Source: Stenotrophomonas sp. 169 (GTDB taxonomy: Bacteria; Pseudomonadota; Gammaproteobacteria; Xanthomonadales; Xanthomonadaceae). From it: a DNA stretch of 64,000 bases. Positions 17,984 through 27,192 of this stretch are shown piece by piece (within the stretch, counting starts at the first letter, position 1; each line of letters starts with the position of its first letter). The notes beneath the pieces were generated by a model. That model did not search any database. It had not been told where the DNA came from and was given only the letters and a program-made list of their open reading frames with translations. The translations under genes were made by a program, and so were the position numbers. The DNA lies in NCBI RefSeq assembly GCF_014621775.1, contig NZ_CP061204.1:186001-250000 (forward strand). Reading direction: 5' to 3'.

Positions 17984-19120
17984 TCAGGCCGCCGCGCGCA
18001 GCGTCGCCAGCAGGGCCTGCCCGTGGGCGGTTCTGAACCAGTCCGCATGGCCCAGCAGGAACGTGTAATACGCCACGTCGGCGTTGGCGGTGGATCCGGT
18101 GATGCCGTGGAAATACTCCACCTCGGACAGCGCGAAATCCAGGTGCACCAGCGGCAGCAGATCGGCCAGCAGATGCACCTGCGCGGCCGTCAACGGGCGT
18201 GCGTCGCGGTAGCCGACGATCAAGGCCAGCGCGATATCGCCACGTACCGCCGCGCCGCCGCGCTCCAGTTCCAGCCAGGCGATGGCATTGCGCTCAATGG
18301 CCGTGGCCAGGTCGAACAGGTGGCTGGCGGGCGAGGCGAGGCCGAAGTCCAGCACGGCGGCCACCGCGTTGGCGCGGCCGTGCTGGTGCCAGAGCAGGTT
18401 GGAGACATGCCAGTCGTTGTGTCCCCACCGATGCGGCACCGACGCCAAGCGCGCCGCCACGCCGAAGTGCCACGGCAGGATGGCGCGCTGCAGCTCTGCT
18501 TCCCATGGCCTGCCGGCCAGATAGTCGGCCAGCCCCGGTCGCTGCGGCAGCTGCGTCTTCAGCAGGGCAATCGGATCCTCGGCGCGGATCAGCTCGTCGC
18601 GGGCCACCAGCACGTGCGTGCCGCGCTGTGGCGCGTGGTAGCTGTCGGCCGCGTTGTGCAGGGTGGCCAGCATGCGCCCGGCCTGCCAGGCCTGCTCGAC
18701 ATCGTTCGGGGGCGTCCACGACGGCACATCGCGGTATACATCCTCGCCCGGTGCCTCGGCATGCAGTTCGAAGGTCCAGTCGCCGTGCTCCACCGCCGTG
18801 GCGCGGGCATGGTCTGGCAGCACCTGCACGACCGGAACGCCTGCGTCGGCCAGGTGCGCGATGAAGCGATGTTCTTCTTCCAGCACCGCTGCGCTGCGCA
18901 CGTGATGGTGGTGGCGTTTGACGAAGAACCGGCCCTGCGGGCTCTGCAGCAGGGCTGCGGCAGAGAACGGACGCGGGCTGTGCCAGACCACCTCGCAATC
19001 GCCCGCCAGGTGCGGGTACCGGCCTTTCAGCCACGCCACGTCGGCGACGCTGATCGCAGGCCAATCGGCGATGACCTGGTCGTTGTCGAGGCCTTGGACG
19101 TGGTGGTCGGACGTGTGCAT
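17984..19120 (-). CDS. Phosphotransferase (APH/protein-kinase fold) family protein upstream of the TPP riboswitch
   Basis: 378 residues from ATG 19120; the frame is open upstream but GC-rich and less protein-like there. It has the kinase fold typical of aminoglycoside/choline/thiamine kinases: FFVKRHHHHVRS with the ATP-binding Lys, LEEEHRFI with the pairing Glu, HNDWHVSNLLW as the catalytic HxDxxxxN loop, and LDFGL for metal binding. It reads towards the riboswitch from 43 bases upstream, so a transcript could run into the thiamine operon. Possible roles are a thiamine or hydroxyethylthiazole kinase that traps imported vitamin, or a SrkA/YihE-like protein kinase. The fold is clear; the substrate is not. 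Confidence 0.75.
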   Translation of the reverse strand: MHTSDHHVQGLDNDQVIADWPAISVADVAWLKGRYPHLAGDCEVVWHSPRPFSAAALLQSPQGRFFVKRHHHHVRSAAVLEEEHRFIAHLADAGVPVVQVLPDHARATAVEHGDWTFELHAEAPGEDVYRDVPSWTPPNDVEQAWQAGRMLATLHNAADSYHAPQRGTHVLVARDELIRAEDPIALLKTQLPQRPGLADYLAGRPWEAELQRAILPWHFGVAARLASVPHRWGHNDWHVSNLLWHQHGRANAVAAVLDFGLASPASHLFDLATAIERNAIAWLELERGGAAVRGDIALALIVGYRDARPLTAAQVHLLADLLPLVHLDFALSEVEYFHGITGSTANADVAYYTFLLGHADWFRTAHGQALLATLRAAA

Positions 19121-19267
19121 GGATATCGGTCGGGCGCGGGGCATGGTGCGCACGGCAAGCTGCCCGCGCGGCGCCCCATGGTACGCCGTCGGACCGATGC
19201 TGCCGCAGGCGGCTTCCCGCCAGATCAGGCTCTGTCCCCGTCTTCGACATCGGCGCAGAATGGCCCC

Positions 19268-20563
19268 ATGTCCAGATTCAACACGGCCCGCCACTGGCTG
19301 CAGGCCCACTTGACCAGCGAGCGCTGGCGTCGTCGAGCGGCGCTGTGGGGCGGTGCGGTCGTCGTCGCCCTGGTCGCCATCGTGTTCGCCAAGGCCAGTG
19401 ACGCGGCGTTCCAGGTCTTCCAGCGCATCATCCAGCACTCGCCCTGGTGGGCGCTGCTGCTGACGCCGGGCATCTTCGCGTTGCTGGCATGGGCCACGGG
19501 CGGCGTGCTCAAGCCCACCCGCGGCAGCGGCATTCCCCAGGTCATCGCGGCGCTGGACAAGCCGGATGAGCAGTTCCGCGCGGTGAACCTGTCGCCGTTG
19601 GTGTCGGTCGGCAAGCTGGCGTTGACCAGTCTGTCGCTGCTGGGCGGGGCGTCCGTGGGGCGCGAAGGCCCCACCGTGCACGTGGGTGCCAGCCTGATGT
19701 ATCTGTTCGGGCGCCGCTTCGGTTTCCAGGATCCGCGCGAGCTGTCGCATTTCCTGCTGGCCGGTGGCGCGGCAGGCATCGCGGCGGCATTCAACACGCC
19801 GCTTGCGGGCATCGTGTTCGCCATCGAAGAACTGAGCGGCCGCTTCGAACATCGGTTCTCCGGCACGTTGCTGACGGCGGTCATCGTCGGCGGCGTGGTG
19901 TCGCTGGGGTTGCTCGGCAACTACACCTACTTCGGCCACGTCTCCGCGCGTCTGCCGCTGGGGCAGGGCTGGGCAGCGATCGTGCTGTGCGGGGTCGTGG
20001 CGGGATTGCTGGGCGGCCTGTTCGCGCGCGCTGTGCTGCTCACCGTGGCCGGCAAGCCGCGCTGGCTGGGGCGCCTGCGCGCGCAGCATCCGATCCTGCT
20101 CGCGGCCGGGTGCGGGTTGACCGTGGTGCTGCTCGCGTTCGCCTTCGGCGACGGTGCGTATGGGACCGGCTATGAGCAGGCCCGCAGCCTGGTGCAGGGG
20201 CATGCCGAGGTCGGCCACGAGTTCGGCCTGATGAAGCTGATGGCCAACCTGGCCTCGTACATTGCGGGCATTCCCGGCGGGCTGTTTTCGCCGGCCCTGG
20301 CGGTCGGTGCAGGGCTGGGCCACAACCTGGCCGTGCTGATGCCCGGGGTGGATCCCACTGCGTTCGTGCTGCTGGGCATGTGCGCGTATCTCACCGGTGT
20401 CACCCAGGCGCCGCTGACGTCTGCGGTGATCTCATTAGAGCTAACCAACACCAGCGACATGCTGCTGCCGATCCTGGCCACGGTGCTGATCGCCCGCAGT
20501 GTCTCCGGGTTGGTCTGCCGTACGCCGATCTATCGCGGCCTGGCGGATCAGCTGGCGCGGTAG
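19268..20563 (+). CDS. ClC-family chloride channel or H+/Cl- antiporter
   Basis: 431 residues, about ten hydrophobic helices. The anion-selectivity motifs are present in order: GSGIPQ, GREGPTVH with the gating Glu at about residue 133, and GIPGGLFSPAL. The TPLAGIVFAIEEL segment keeps the double Glu that contains the internal proton Glu of exchangers, and TPIYRGL near the end provides a Tyr at the expected place. These suggest a 2Cl-/H+ exchanger, which in bacteria supports acid resistance. ATG at 19268 is chosen because upstream frame sequence overlaps the divergent kinase gene. Length matches ClcA/EriC relatives. Confidence 0.88.
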   Translation: MSRFNTARHWLQAHLTSERWRRRAALWGGAVVVALVAIVFAKASDAAFQVFQRIIQHSPWWALLLTPGIFALLAWATGGVLKPTRGSGIPQVIAALDKPDEQFRAVNLSPLVSVGKLALTSLSLLGGASVGREGPTVHVGASLMYLFGRRFGFQDPRELSHFLLAGGAAGIAAAFNTPLAGIVFAIEELSGRFEHRFSGTLLTAVIVGGVVSLGLLGNYTYFGHVSARLPLGQGWAAIVLCGVVAGLLGGLFARAVLLTVAGKPRWLGRLRAQHPILLAAGCGLTVVLLAFAFGDGAYGTGYEQARSLVQGHAEVGHEFGLMKLMANLASYIAGIPGGLFSPALAVGAGLGHNLAVLMPGVDPTAFVLLGMCAYLTGVTQAPLTSAVISLELTNTSDMLLPILATVLIARSVSGLVCRTPIYRGLADQLAR

Positions 20564-20711
20564 GTACACCTGTTTCGGACAAGGGCCATCCAGCGCACGC
20601 CGCGCTCATATCGAAGTGTTTCCATTGAGCAGCATCGTGTTCGGGTGTCTGCTAGGCGACCTTGATCGCCGCAGCCCCGGAGGGGAGCCGGCGCGGTTGC
20701 GCACCAAGGGT

Positions 20712-20751
20712 GGGGGCCGGGACCAGGAAGGTCACCGGCCCCCTTTTTTTT
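20712..20751 (+). terminator. Rho-independent terminator
   Basis: GGGGGCCGG and CCGGCCCCC form a long stem around a short loop, followed by eight T. It lies 150 bases after the ClC stop. The space between (20564-20711) holds no convincing ORF and could be a 3' UTR or a small RNA. Confidence 0.8.
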
Positions 20752-20784
20752 CTCGTGAACGTTTTCGTGCCCTTCCGCGGGTCA

Positions 20785-21021
20785 TCAGATGCGCTTGATC
20801 CTGGAAGCCAGATAGTCGGACACCCGTTCATGCGCCTCCAGCAGCACATCCACACATAAGCCTTCCCGTCCGGATCCGGGGAGGCGTGTGCCGTCCGGAA
20901 GCTCCGCAGCGACGAGGCACCACCGGTGCTCACCGCAGTTCCAGACCCTTGCCCTGTAACACTGACCGTCGATCGACAGGTCAACGAACATCACGGCCTC
21001 CGATGTCAGCCCTCGTGCCAT
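20785..21021 (-). CDS. Small hypothetical protein, 78 aa
   Basis: A 78-residue protein with a beta-rich pattern (VMFVDLSIDGQCYRARVW, RWCLVAAELPDG) and a helical tail. Its start is well supported: AAAGGAG lies five bases upstream of ATG 21021 on the minus strand. It has four Cys and no signal peptide. It ends near the plus-strand terminator and is convergent with the ClC gene. I do not recognise a family; the composition fits a small cytoplasmic regulator or an accessory-element protein. Confidence 0.6.
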   Translation of the reverse strand: MARGLTSEAVMFVDLSIDGQCYRARVWNCGEHRWCLVAAELPDGTRLPGSGREGLCVDVLLEAHERVSDYLASRIKRI

Positions 21022-21378
21022 GCCGCTCCTTTCAAGAAAAAAGAAAAAAGCAGTGACCCCCGCGAAGGGCTCACGTACCCCCTAGAGGAATTACTCGACT
21101 GCGCTTCGCACTCAAGCCTGATCAGTATCGTCACGGCTCAATCTGCACGACTTCGTGATGCATGGGTATAGCGCACATGCATTTTCGAACTGCTTCCATG
21201 GCATCGGCTGCGCCCGTGCGCTGAGATGAACTCCCCGCCGTTTCCCGACGGTACGGCGTCAACGCTGGTCAGTCTCTCGTTCAGCAATGCGCCGTTGCTG
21301 CCTTGATCCCCTTGGGGCAGTAGTGGGTAGGGCCGGCCCCCGCCGGCCCTCTTTTCTTTCCACGCCAGCAAGGACGTG
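21022..21378. other. Intergenic stretch without a clear gene
   Basis: 357 bases. The only strong signal is a hairpin plus T-run at 21329-21360. A possible 26-residue ORF (21226-21306) ends just before it but has no good ribosome-binding site. The T-run hairpin with no gene in front may end a small RNA. Confidence 0.4.
21329..21360 (+). terminator. Rho-independent terminator with no gene in front
   Basis: AGGGCCGGC and GCCGGCCCT make a perfect 9-bp stem with a C-rich loop, followed by a T-rich tail (CTTTTCTTTC). No supported coding gene lies within 300 bases upstream on this strand. Confidence 0.75.
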
Positions 21379-22008
21379 ATGAGCCTTATCAAAGGATGCG
21401 CGGTGCTGCTTGCCGTGCTGCTGGCCGGCTGCAGCAACCAGCAGACAGCGAATGAGGAGAATTTCGCATATGCCATCACGCGGCGTCTCGAGCAGGACGG
21501 GCATCTGTGTCTGGGCTTGCGTGCCTGGCCGATCGACGTGGATCTTGTGCAACGCCTTCGTGGCGTAGAAGGGTCTCTTGTTGCACTTGAGGCGGCCGGG
21601 CTGATCCGGGGAGAGTGGATGGGCAGCGGTGACGCATTTCTGGAGCCGGATGCACGCGTGAAGCGCTACACGCTGACCGATGCTGCTATCCCCTATATCC
21701 ACCAGCGGCCGGCCGCCGAGCGACGCGTGCGCACAGGCAGCAGCGCGCCAGGGCGAGATCTGTGTTGGGGCAGAAAGGAGCTGGAGCGCATTGTGGACTG
21801 GTCGGGTCCCCTGCGGCTTGGGGAATATCGGACAGCGGACGTGACCTATCGCTATCGGATCGCTGACATGGCCGGCTGGGCGCTGCTGCCCCAGGTGCAG
21901 GAGGCGTTTCCGGAGATTCCTCGAATCATCGAACGGGCGGCGACGGATCGCAGGCAGATCGTGTACCTGTCACCGACAGGGTGGGAGGCAGGAAAACACG
22001 AAGAGTGA
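21379..22008 (+). CDS. Hypothetical lipoprotein, 209 aa
   Basis: ATG 21379 with AAGGA five bases upstream; GTG 21376 is a weaker alternative. The signal peptide ends in LLAGC with the lipidated Cys at residue 18, so the protein should be a membrane-anchored lipoprotein. The mature part includes a segment resembling a winged-helix-like repeat (LVALEAAGLIRGEW, RYTLTDAA) and a second half with W.GPLRLGEYRTADVTYRY. The pattern of paired YTLTD / TYRYRIAD strands recalls small periplasmic lipoproteins of Xanthomonadaceae, but I cannot name a family. It stands between terminators and is probably monocistronic. Confidence 0.7.
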   Translation: MSLIKGCAVLLAVLLAGCSNQQTANEENFAYAITRRLEQDGHLCLGLRAWPIDVDLVQRLRGVEGSLVALEAAGLIRGEWMGSGDAFLEPDARVKRYTLTDAAIPYIHQRPAAERRVRTGSSAPGRDLCWGRKELERIVDWSGPLRLGEYRTADVTYRYRIADMAGWALLPQVQEAFPEIPRIIERAATDRRQIVYLSPTGWEAGKHEE

Positions 22009-22058
22009 GGATCACTATCGATAAGCTCGGAAGAAGTGCCGGTGCAGCTTTTTGGGGG

Positions 22059-22090
22059 CAAGAGGGGCCGCATGCGCCGACCCCTTTTCT
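22059..22090 (+). terminator. Probable terminator of the lipoprotein gene
   Basis: AGAGGGG and CCCCTTTTCTCT flank an imperfect stem with a T-rich tail, about 50 bases after the lipoprotein stop. Confidence 0.45.
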
Positions 22091-22684
22091 CTGTCTTAAG
22101 CGAGCAGGAGCAGACTCACGCCTGTTCGGCCGCTGCTGTAAATCGATGGCTGCAACCATCCGCTGCAAGCAGCGCACGGCTTACAGCCTGTCGCGTGTTG
22201 CAGCGAAGGCACGTCAATACCATTCCGCCACTGATCTCAAAGATCGATCTGGCTCCTGGCATGTTCCTTGTTCCGCAGCGATGACAGTCAAACGAAGACA
22301 CTCCATTGCCCGATTCCACTCTTGAGGATTCACCGGACGTGGATCTATGGATACGGAAGACACCCGTTTCGCGCATGGTGGTTGACTCGGAAGGATTGAA
22401 GGGGTGAGAGGACGCGCCATGGACGCGGACTAGCGAACCTACTTACCTGCGGCCCGCTTCTCCATAGCGATACTTCGATATCTCAGCTCGCATTGGGTAC
22501 GTGGTCTGCCGCTGTGATTTCCTTAGCGCAGAAGGCGACAGAAATATAGAAATCCTTCGGTTGAACATGGCGCGAGAACGCGCTGATATGTAATCCCGCC
22601 TTTCCCGAACGGCATGCTTCGCAGCCGTCATCAGCCTGGAAGTCTGGCTGCGCGGCATGCGCCCTCCCTCGGGGCGGTGCGGGA

Positions 22685-22708
22685 AGGGGCCGTTGAACGG
22701 CCCCTTTT
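22685..22708 (+). terminator. Rho-independent terminator, orphan
   Basis: AGGGGCCG-TTGAA-CGGCCCCT followed by TTT. The stem is perfect over 8 bp. A second hairpin-forming stretch (CCCTCCCTCGGGGCGGTGCGGG) lies directly upstream. Confidence 0.75.
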
Positions 22709-22784
22709 ACCTTGGTAACCGGTGGGACGAGACTACCGAGGAATTACCTGTTTCCTTTTTGCGACCCATCAAGGAGGACAGGAT

Positions 22785-22815
22785 TGGCCGCTCTCGGGGG
22801 CGGCCACTTTTTTTA
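22785..22815 (+). terminator. Rho-independent terminator, orphan
   Basis: TGGCCGC and GCGGCCA with a short G-rich loop, then seven T. It lies 143 bases upstream of the first autotransporter and would insulate it from upstream transcription. Confidence 0.75.
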
Positions 22816-22957
22816 GCCAGCGGCTCCGAAAAATGACTGTGGACCCAATGGGTCGATGCTCGTTACCTTGGCTGCGCACCATTTAGAAGTTCTTCGATAC
22901 CGTCCTCAAGCACCAGAAAATATCGTGAAGCCTGAATTCTCAAAATGGGCTGGCGAC

Positions 22958-25900
22958 ATGAAAACCTCGATCTCCAATCGACATGCTCTGGCGCTTGCGG
23001 TCAGCAGCGCGCTTCTGATGACCTCCTGGAACACAAGCGCGACGCCGGTAGTGGCCGATGGCGTACACCGCGAGGTGTCGGACATTGACGCTGACAGCGA
23101 CGTGCGCGATTGGAGCCACGGCCTGTCAGCGGTAAATGGCGGCACGATCACTGCGACCGATGTCCATGCCACAGGCAATGGAGCCAACAGCTCCCACGGT
23201 GTCCATGCCGAGGGAAGCGGGAGCCGTGTCGATTTCACCGGCGGCGAATCAAGCGCCGTGGGATTCCAGAGCAACGCTGTGAACGCGCGCCTTGGCGGAA
23301 TGGTGGTTGTCTCTGGTGCGTCCCTCTCCACGTCGGGCACAGAGTCGGCGGGTATGAAATCGATCACTGAAGGATCTGCGGTTGCCTTCTCTGACGTGGA
23401 TATTGCGACAAGCGGACGCGGTAGTCATGCCATGCTCGTCATGGAGCAGGCCACCATGACCGGCGCCAATGCTCGTATCTCCACGACCGAAGAAGTAAGT
23501 GACGGCGTCCACGTGCTGGGGGGATCAAGTTTTACGGGTACAGGCTTGCAGATTGAAACGACCGGCGCCCAGTCGCGTGGCGTGGCCACGGGCGATGCCG
23601 GCTCGCGGCTGACGATCTCTGACAGCTCGATCGCCACCTCAGGGATGGTGGCCCACGGCGCCCGTGCGCGCGACGGTGCCCTCCTGGAGATGACCAACGT
23701 GCAGGTTAAAACCACCGGCGCACGCAGCAAGGGCGTGGATCTACAGGGCGGCAATGGTGTGATCATCGGCTCGTCGTTCGAGTCTGCGGGCCATGGTCTG
23801 GATGTGTGGCAGGGAGGTTCAGGTGACATCACAGACAGCGACTTCACGACCACCCAAGCTGATGCGTTTGGACTGCGGGTGATGCAGGGTGGGACGTTGG
23901 CCGTGCAGGGCAGCTCGATCACGACGCTCGGTGCCAATGCGCATGGCGGGGTGGCGTCTGCAAACGGGGCGGCAGAGCTTGCCGACACCCGCATCGAAAC
24001 CCTGTCCAACCTGGCCGATGGGCTCAATATCCAGGATGGGGGGACAGTGATCGCTACGAATGTCGACATTCTCACTCAAGGTGGAGTGGCCTACGGCATC
24101 AAAACCGTAGGCACTGGCAGCAGCGCTGTTTTCACCGGAGGCTCCATCCGGACCGAAGGCGAGTCTTCGGACGGAGCGGAGGCTGCGGAGGGGGCTACGG
24201 TACAGATCGACGGCACGGAGATCGCTGGGACGGGCGCCTATGTGATCGGTGCGGGCGCAAACACGGGCGGGCAGGTGGAGGTGCGCAATGCATCCATCAC
24301 GTTGGTCGGCGGCATCACCCAGCATGGACTTGATGTCCGCGACGCGGGGAGCCGTGTCGCTGCATCCAACACGACTGTCGATATGTCCGGCTACAACGGA
24401 TCGGGGCTTTTTGCGAACACGGGCGGCGAAATGAACGCGACCAGCATGACCGTGACCACCTCTGGTGAGATGGGCGATGCGGTACGCGTGGGCGATGGCA
24501 CGATGACGATCGCCAACTCCACCCTCTCCACCACCGGGGGCTATTCCAACGGCGTGCGCACCGTATCGGGCGGCCAGACAACCGTGGTGGGCTCTGGAAT
24601 CAGCACCCAAGGCAAGGACGCTTATGGGGTGAAAGCCGAGGGCGCGAGTTCGCTGGTTTCCTTGTCAGGCGGTGAAATCACCACGACGGGAAGTGCGGCC
24701 AGGGCGATCTCGGCGGAAAGTGGTGCAAAGGTGACGGTGGACGGCACGATCCTCGACACCGCCGCGCTTGAGGGGCGGGACGCGCACGGTGTGTATGTGG
24801 CCACCGGCGGTTCGGCCGAACTTGCCAATGCATCGATCACGACCACCGGAGAGCGGTCTCGTGGCCTGCTAAGTGACGGCGTGGATTCGAGGATCACGGC
24901 GACCAACACCGCAGTGCAGACCAGTGGGCTTCAGTCCTTCGGTGCGATGGCCATTGCAGGCTCTGGCATTGAGCTGGACCGTGTGGACATCACCACCACC
25001 GGTGACAGTGCGCATGGCCTGTTCGCCAACCAGCGCAGTACGCTGACCGCCAACAACATCGGTGTGGCGACGTCGGGTGCCGGTTCCATGGGCATCAATG
25101 CCAACTCGGGCGCAACGATCGACGTCACTGGCGGTGATATCAGGGTGCTGGGCGCGGATGCGCGCGGCATCCTTTCCACGGCGGGGGCCACGGATCTCAA
25201 CGCGGTGCGGGTGACCGACAGTCAGATCCTGACCGGCTCAGCCGCCGCCATCGAGGTGCGCGATGCGGGTCTTTCCCGTATCGAAGTGACGAACTCTCGT
25301 ATCGAAGGCGGCGGCGGGCTGTTGATGACCAACGGTGCTGGGTCAGTGGGCCAAAGCGTGCTGCAGGCTCAGCGCTCGGAGCTCGTGGGCGATATCGTGT
25401 TCAGTGATGGCTACGCCGCGGTTGTCGATCTGTCTGAGGCAACCACGCTCACGGGGGCCGCTCAGAACGTTGCCCTGATGGACCTGAAAGACAGCGCTTG
25501 GGACATGACCGGCGATTCCCGCGTAGGGGGCCTGTCAGCCAGCAACAGCACCATCGCTTTCAATCATGACGACGGGGCATTCAAGACCCTGACCGTAACC
25601 GGCGATTACGTGGCCGACAACGCAGTGCTGCAGATGAACACCGTGCTGGGTGACGACACCTCGCTGACCGACAAACTGCACGTGCTGGGCAGTACCGCCG
25701 GGCAGAGCGGCATCCTGGTCAGCAACGTGGGCGGGCAGGGCGCGGAGACCTTCGATGGCATCCAGCTGGTGCAGGTGGATGGCGATTCGGCCGGTGTGTT
25801 CAACCTGCTGGGCCGTGCGGTGGGCGGCTCGTACGAGTACTTCCTGCATCAGGGCGGGCTGACTGATCCGACCGATGGTGACTGGTACCTGCGTTCGGAG

Positions 25901-27139
25901 TTGCCGGTTGAGCCGCCGGTGGATCCGGATCCGTGCACGATAAACGCCGGTGGCCCGGGCTGCCCGGTGATCGACCCGCCGACCGACCCCGTTACTCCGG
26001 TGGATCCGGTTGACCCGGTTGACCCGGTCAATCCGCCGGTCGATCCCGTGGAGCCGCCGGTGGATCCGGTTGACCCTGTCGACCCTGTCGACCCTGTCGA
26101 CCCGCCGACCGACCCCATCGTCATCGACCCGCCGGTGGACCCGGAGATCGTTGATCCCCCGGTCGTGCCGCCGCCGACCAAGATCTACCGCCCGGAAACC
26201 GGCGCCTATCTGGCCAACCAGGCCGCAGCAGTGGGCATGTTCGACATGACCCTGCACGAGCGCCTGGGCGAGCCCAACCTGGCGCAGCGCCTGAAGTCGG
26301 ACGACACGCTCGCCTCGGCATGGGTGCGTACGACCTCTGACCACACCCGATTCAACGTGGGCGAGGACCAGTTGGACGTGGCCAGCCGCCAGTCGATGCT
26401 GCAGGTGGGTACAGACTTTGCCAAGTGGGGCGATGACAGCCGCGGCCTGGCCGGCATCATGCTGGCTACCGGCAAGTCCAGCAGCCAGACCACCTCCAAC
26501 GTCACCGGTTACGGTGCCAAGGGCGAAGTGGATGGCAAGGCGCTGGGGCTATATGCCACGTGGATGCAGAGCGCCGACTCGGAAAAGGGGGCTTACCTGG
26601 ATGCCTGGCTGCAGACGGCGCGCTTCAAGAACGAGGTGCAGGGCGATGCCTTGGCGACCGAACGTTATGACAGCAAGGCGCTGATGGCCTCCATCGAAGC
26701 GGGCTACGCAATGCAGCTGCATGAAGGTGCAGATAAAGCCTTCTACCTGGAACCGCAGGCTCAGCTGACCTACACGGACTATTCCATGGACGGCGACAAG
26801 CACGTGGAGACCAATGGCACCACGGTGCAGACGGCTGATACCGGCGGCCTGCAGACCCGCTTGGGCGTGCGTTTGTACGGGCATGACACCTCCAGCAAAG
26901 GCAACCGCGTGCAGCCGTTCGTGGCCGCCAACTGGATCCATGGCGAAGGCGACAACGCGGTGGCGTTCAACGGCGTGCGCTTGGCCGGTGGCCAGCCTAG
27001 CGAGGTCTACGAGCTCAAGGCCGGTGCACAGCTGCAGATGGGTGGCGGCTGGACGGGCTGGGGCGAGCTGAGCACGCTGCGCGGCAAGAACGATTACCGC
27101 AACTACGGTGCGCAGATGGGTGTGAAGTACAGCTGGTAA
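22958..27139 (+). CDS. Type Va autotransporter adhesin-like protein 1
   Basis: 1,393 residues from ATG 22958, chosen because the next ~25 residues form a signal peptide (LALAVSSALLMTSW...SA); the frame is open further upstream without a plausible leader. The passenger to about residue 840 is a right-handed beta-helix of ~20-residue turns with repeated G.GS, TTG..S.G and AHG motifs. An autochaperone-like block starts near SNSTIAFNHDD. A Pro-Asp-Val linker (encoded at about 25,915-26,165) crosses to a C-terminal 12-strand barrel ending MGVKYSW with the terminal aromatic residue. It is secreted through its own barrel and displayed or released as an adhesin-like stalk. The C-terminal third is almost identical to the second autotransporter downstream. 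No protease motif was seen. Confidence 0.9.
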   Translation: MKTSISNRHALALAVSSALLMTSWNTSATPVVADGVHREVSDIDADSDVRDWSHGLSAVNGGTITATDVHATGNGANSSHGVHAEGSGSRVDFTGGESSAVGFQSNAVNARLGGMVVVSGASLSTSGTESAGMKSITEGSAVAFSDVDIATSGRGSHAMLVMEQATMTGANARISTTEEVSDGVHVLGGSSFTGTGLQIETTGAQSRGVATGDAGSRLTISDSSIATSGMVAHGARARDGALLEMTNVQVKTTGARSKGVDLQGGNGVIIGSSFESAGHGLDVWQGGSGDITDSDFTTTQADAFGLRVMQGGTLAVQGSSITTLGANAHGGVASANGAAELADTRIETLSNLADGLNIQDGGTVIATNVDILTQGGVAYGIKTVGTGSSAVFTGGSIRTEGESSDGAEAAEGATVQIDGTEIAGTGAYVIGAGANTGGQVEVRNASITLVGGITQHGLDVRDAGSRVAASNTTVDMSGYNGSGLFANTGGEMNATSMTVTTSGEMGDAVRVGDGTMTIANSTLSTTGGYSNGVRTVSGGQTTVVGSGISTQGKDAYGVKAEGASSLVSLSGGEITTTGSAARAISAESGAKVTVDGTILDTAALEGRDAHGVYVATGGSAELANASITTTGERSRGLLSDGVDSRITATNTAVQTSGLQSFGAMAIAGSGIELDRVDITTTGDSAHGLFANQRSTLTANNIGVATSGAGSMGINANSGATIDVTGGDIRVLGADARGILSTAGATDLNAVRVTDSQILTGSAAAIEVRDAGLSRIEVTNSRIEGGGGLLMTNGAGSVGQSVLQAQRSELVGDIVFSDGYAAVVDLSEATTLTGAAQNVALMDLKDSAWDMTGDSRVGGLSASNSTIAFNHDDGAFKTLTVTGDYVADNAVLQMNTVLGDDTSLTDKLHVLGSTAGQSGILVSNVGGQGAETFDGIQLVQVDGDSAGVFNLLGRAVGGSYEYFLHQGGLTDPTDGDWYLRSELPVEPPVDPDPCTINAGGPGCPVIDPPTDPVTPVDPVDPVDPVNPPVDPVEPPVDPVDPVDPVDPVDPPTDPIVIDPPVDPEIVDPPVVPPPTKIYRPETGAYLANQAAAVGMFDMTLHERLGEPNLAQRLKSDDTLASAWVRTTSDHTRFNVGEDQLDVASRQSMLQVGTDFAKWGDDSRGLAGIMLATGKSSSQTTSNVTGYGAKGEVDGKALGLYATWMQSADSEKGAYLDAWLQTARFKNEVQGDALATERYDSKALMASIEAGYAMQLHEGADKAFYLEPQAQLTYTDYSMDGDKHVETNGTTVQTADTGGLQTRLGVRLYGHDTSSKGNRVQPFVAANWIHGEGDNAVAFNGVRLAGGQPSEVYELKAGAQLQMGGGWTGWGELSTLRGKNDYRNYGAQMGVKYSW

Positions 27140-27149
27140 AGGGACCGAA

Positions 27150-27173
27150 GGGGCGCTCCGGGAAGGGCGCCCC
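27150..27173 (+). terminator. Hairpin after autotransporter 1
   Basis: GGGGCGC and GCGCCCC form a stem shortly after the stop; the tail is only moderately T-rich (ACTTCATT), so termination may be partial and allow read-through into the HTH gene. Confidence 0.5.
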
Positions 27174-27192
27174 ACTTCATTGGGGTCAAAAC

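Larger units (their letters stand above)
22091..22957. other. Gene-poor stretch of about 870 bases
   Basis: No ORF here has convincing codon use or a ribosome-binding site. It contains two hairpins with T-runs (22685-22708 and 22785-22815), each without a gene in front, so small RNAs or gene remnants are possible. The last ~100 bases before 22958 should hold the autotransporter promoter, which I could not pin down. Confidence 0.4.

Noticed and set aside
25849..26181. Minus-strand ORF of S-T-G repeats opposite the Pro-Asp linker
   Set aside because: It is the antisense of the GTCGAT/CCGGTG repeat and occurs at both autotransporters; the repeat explains it.
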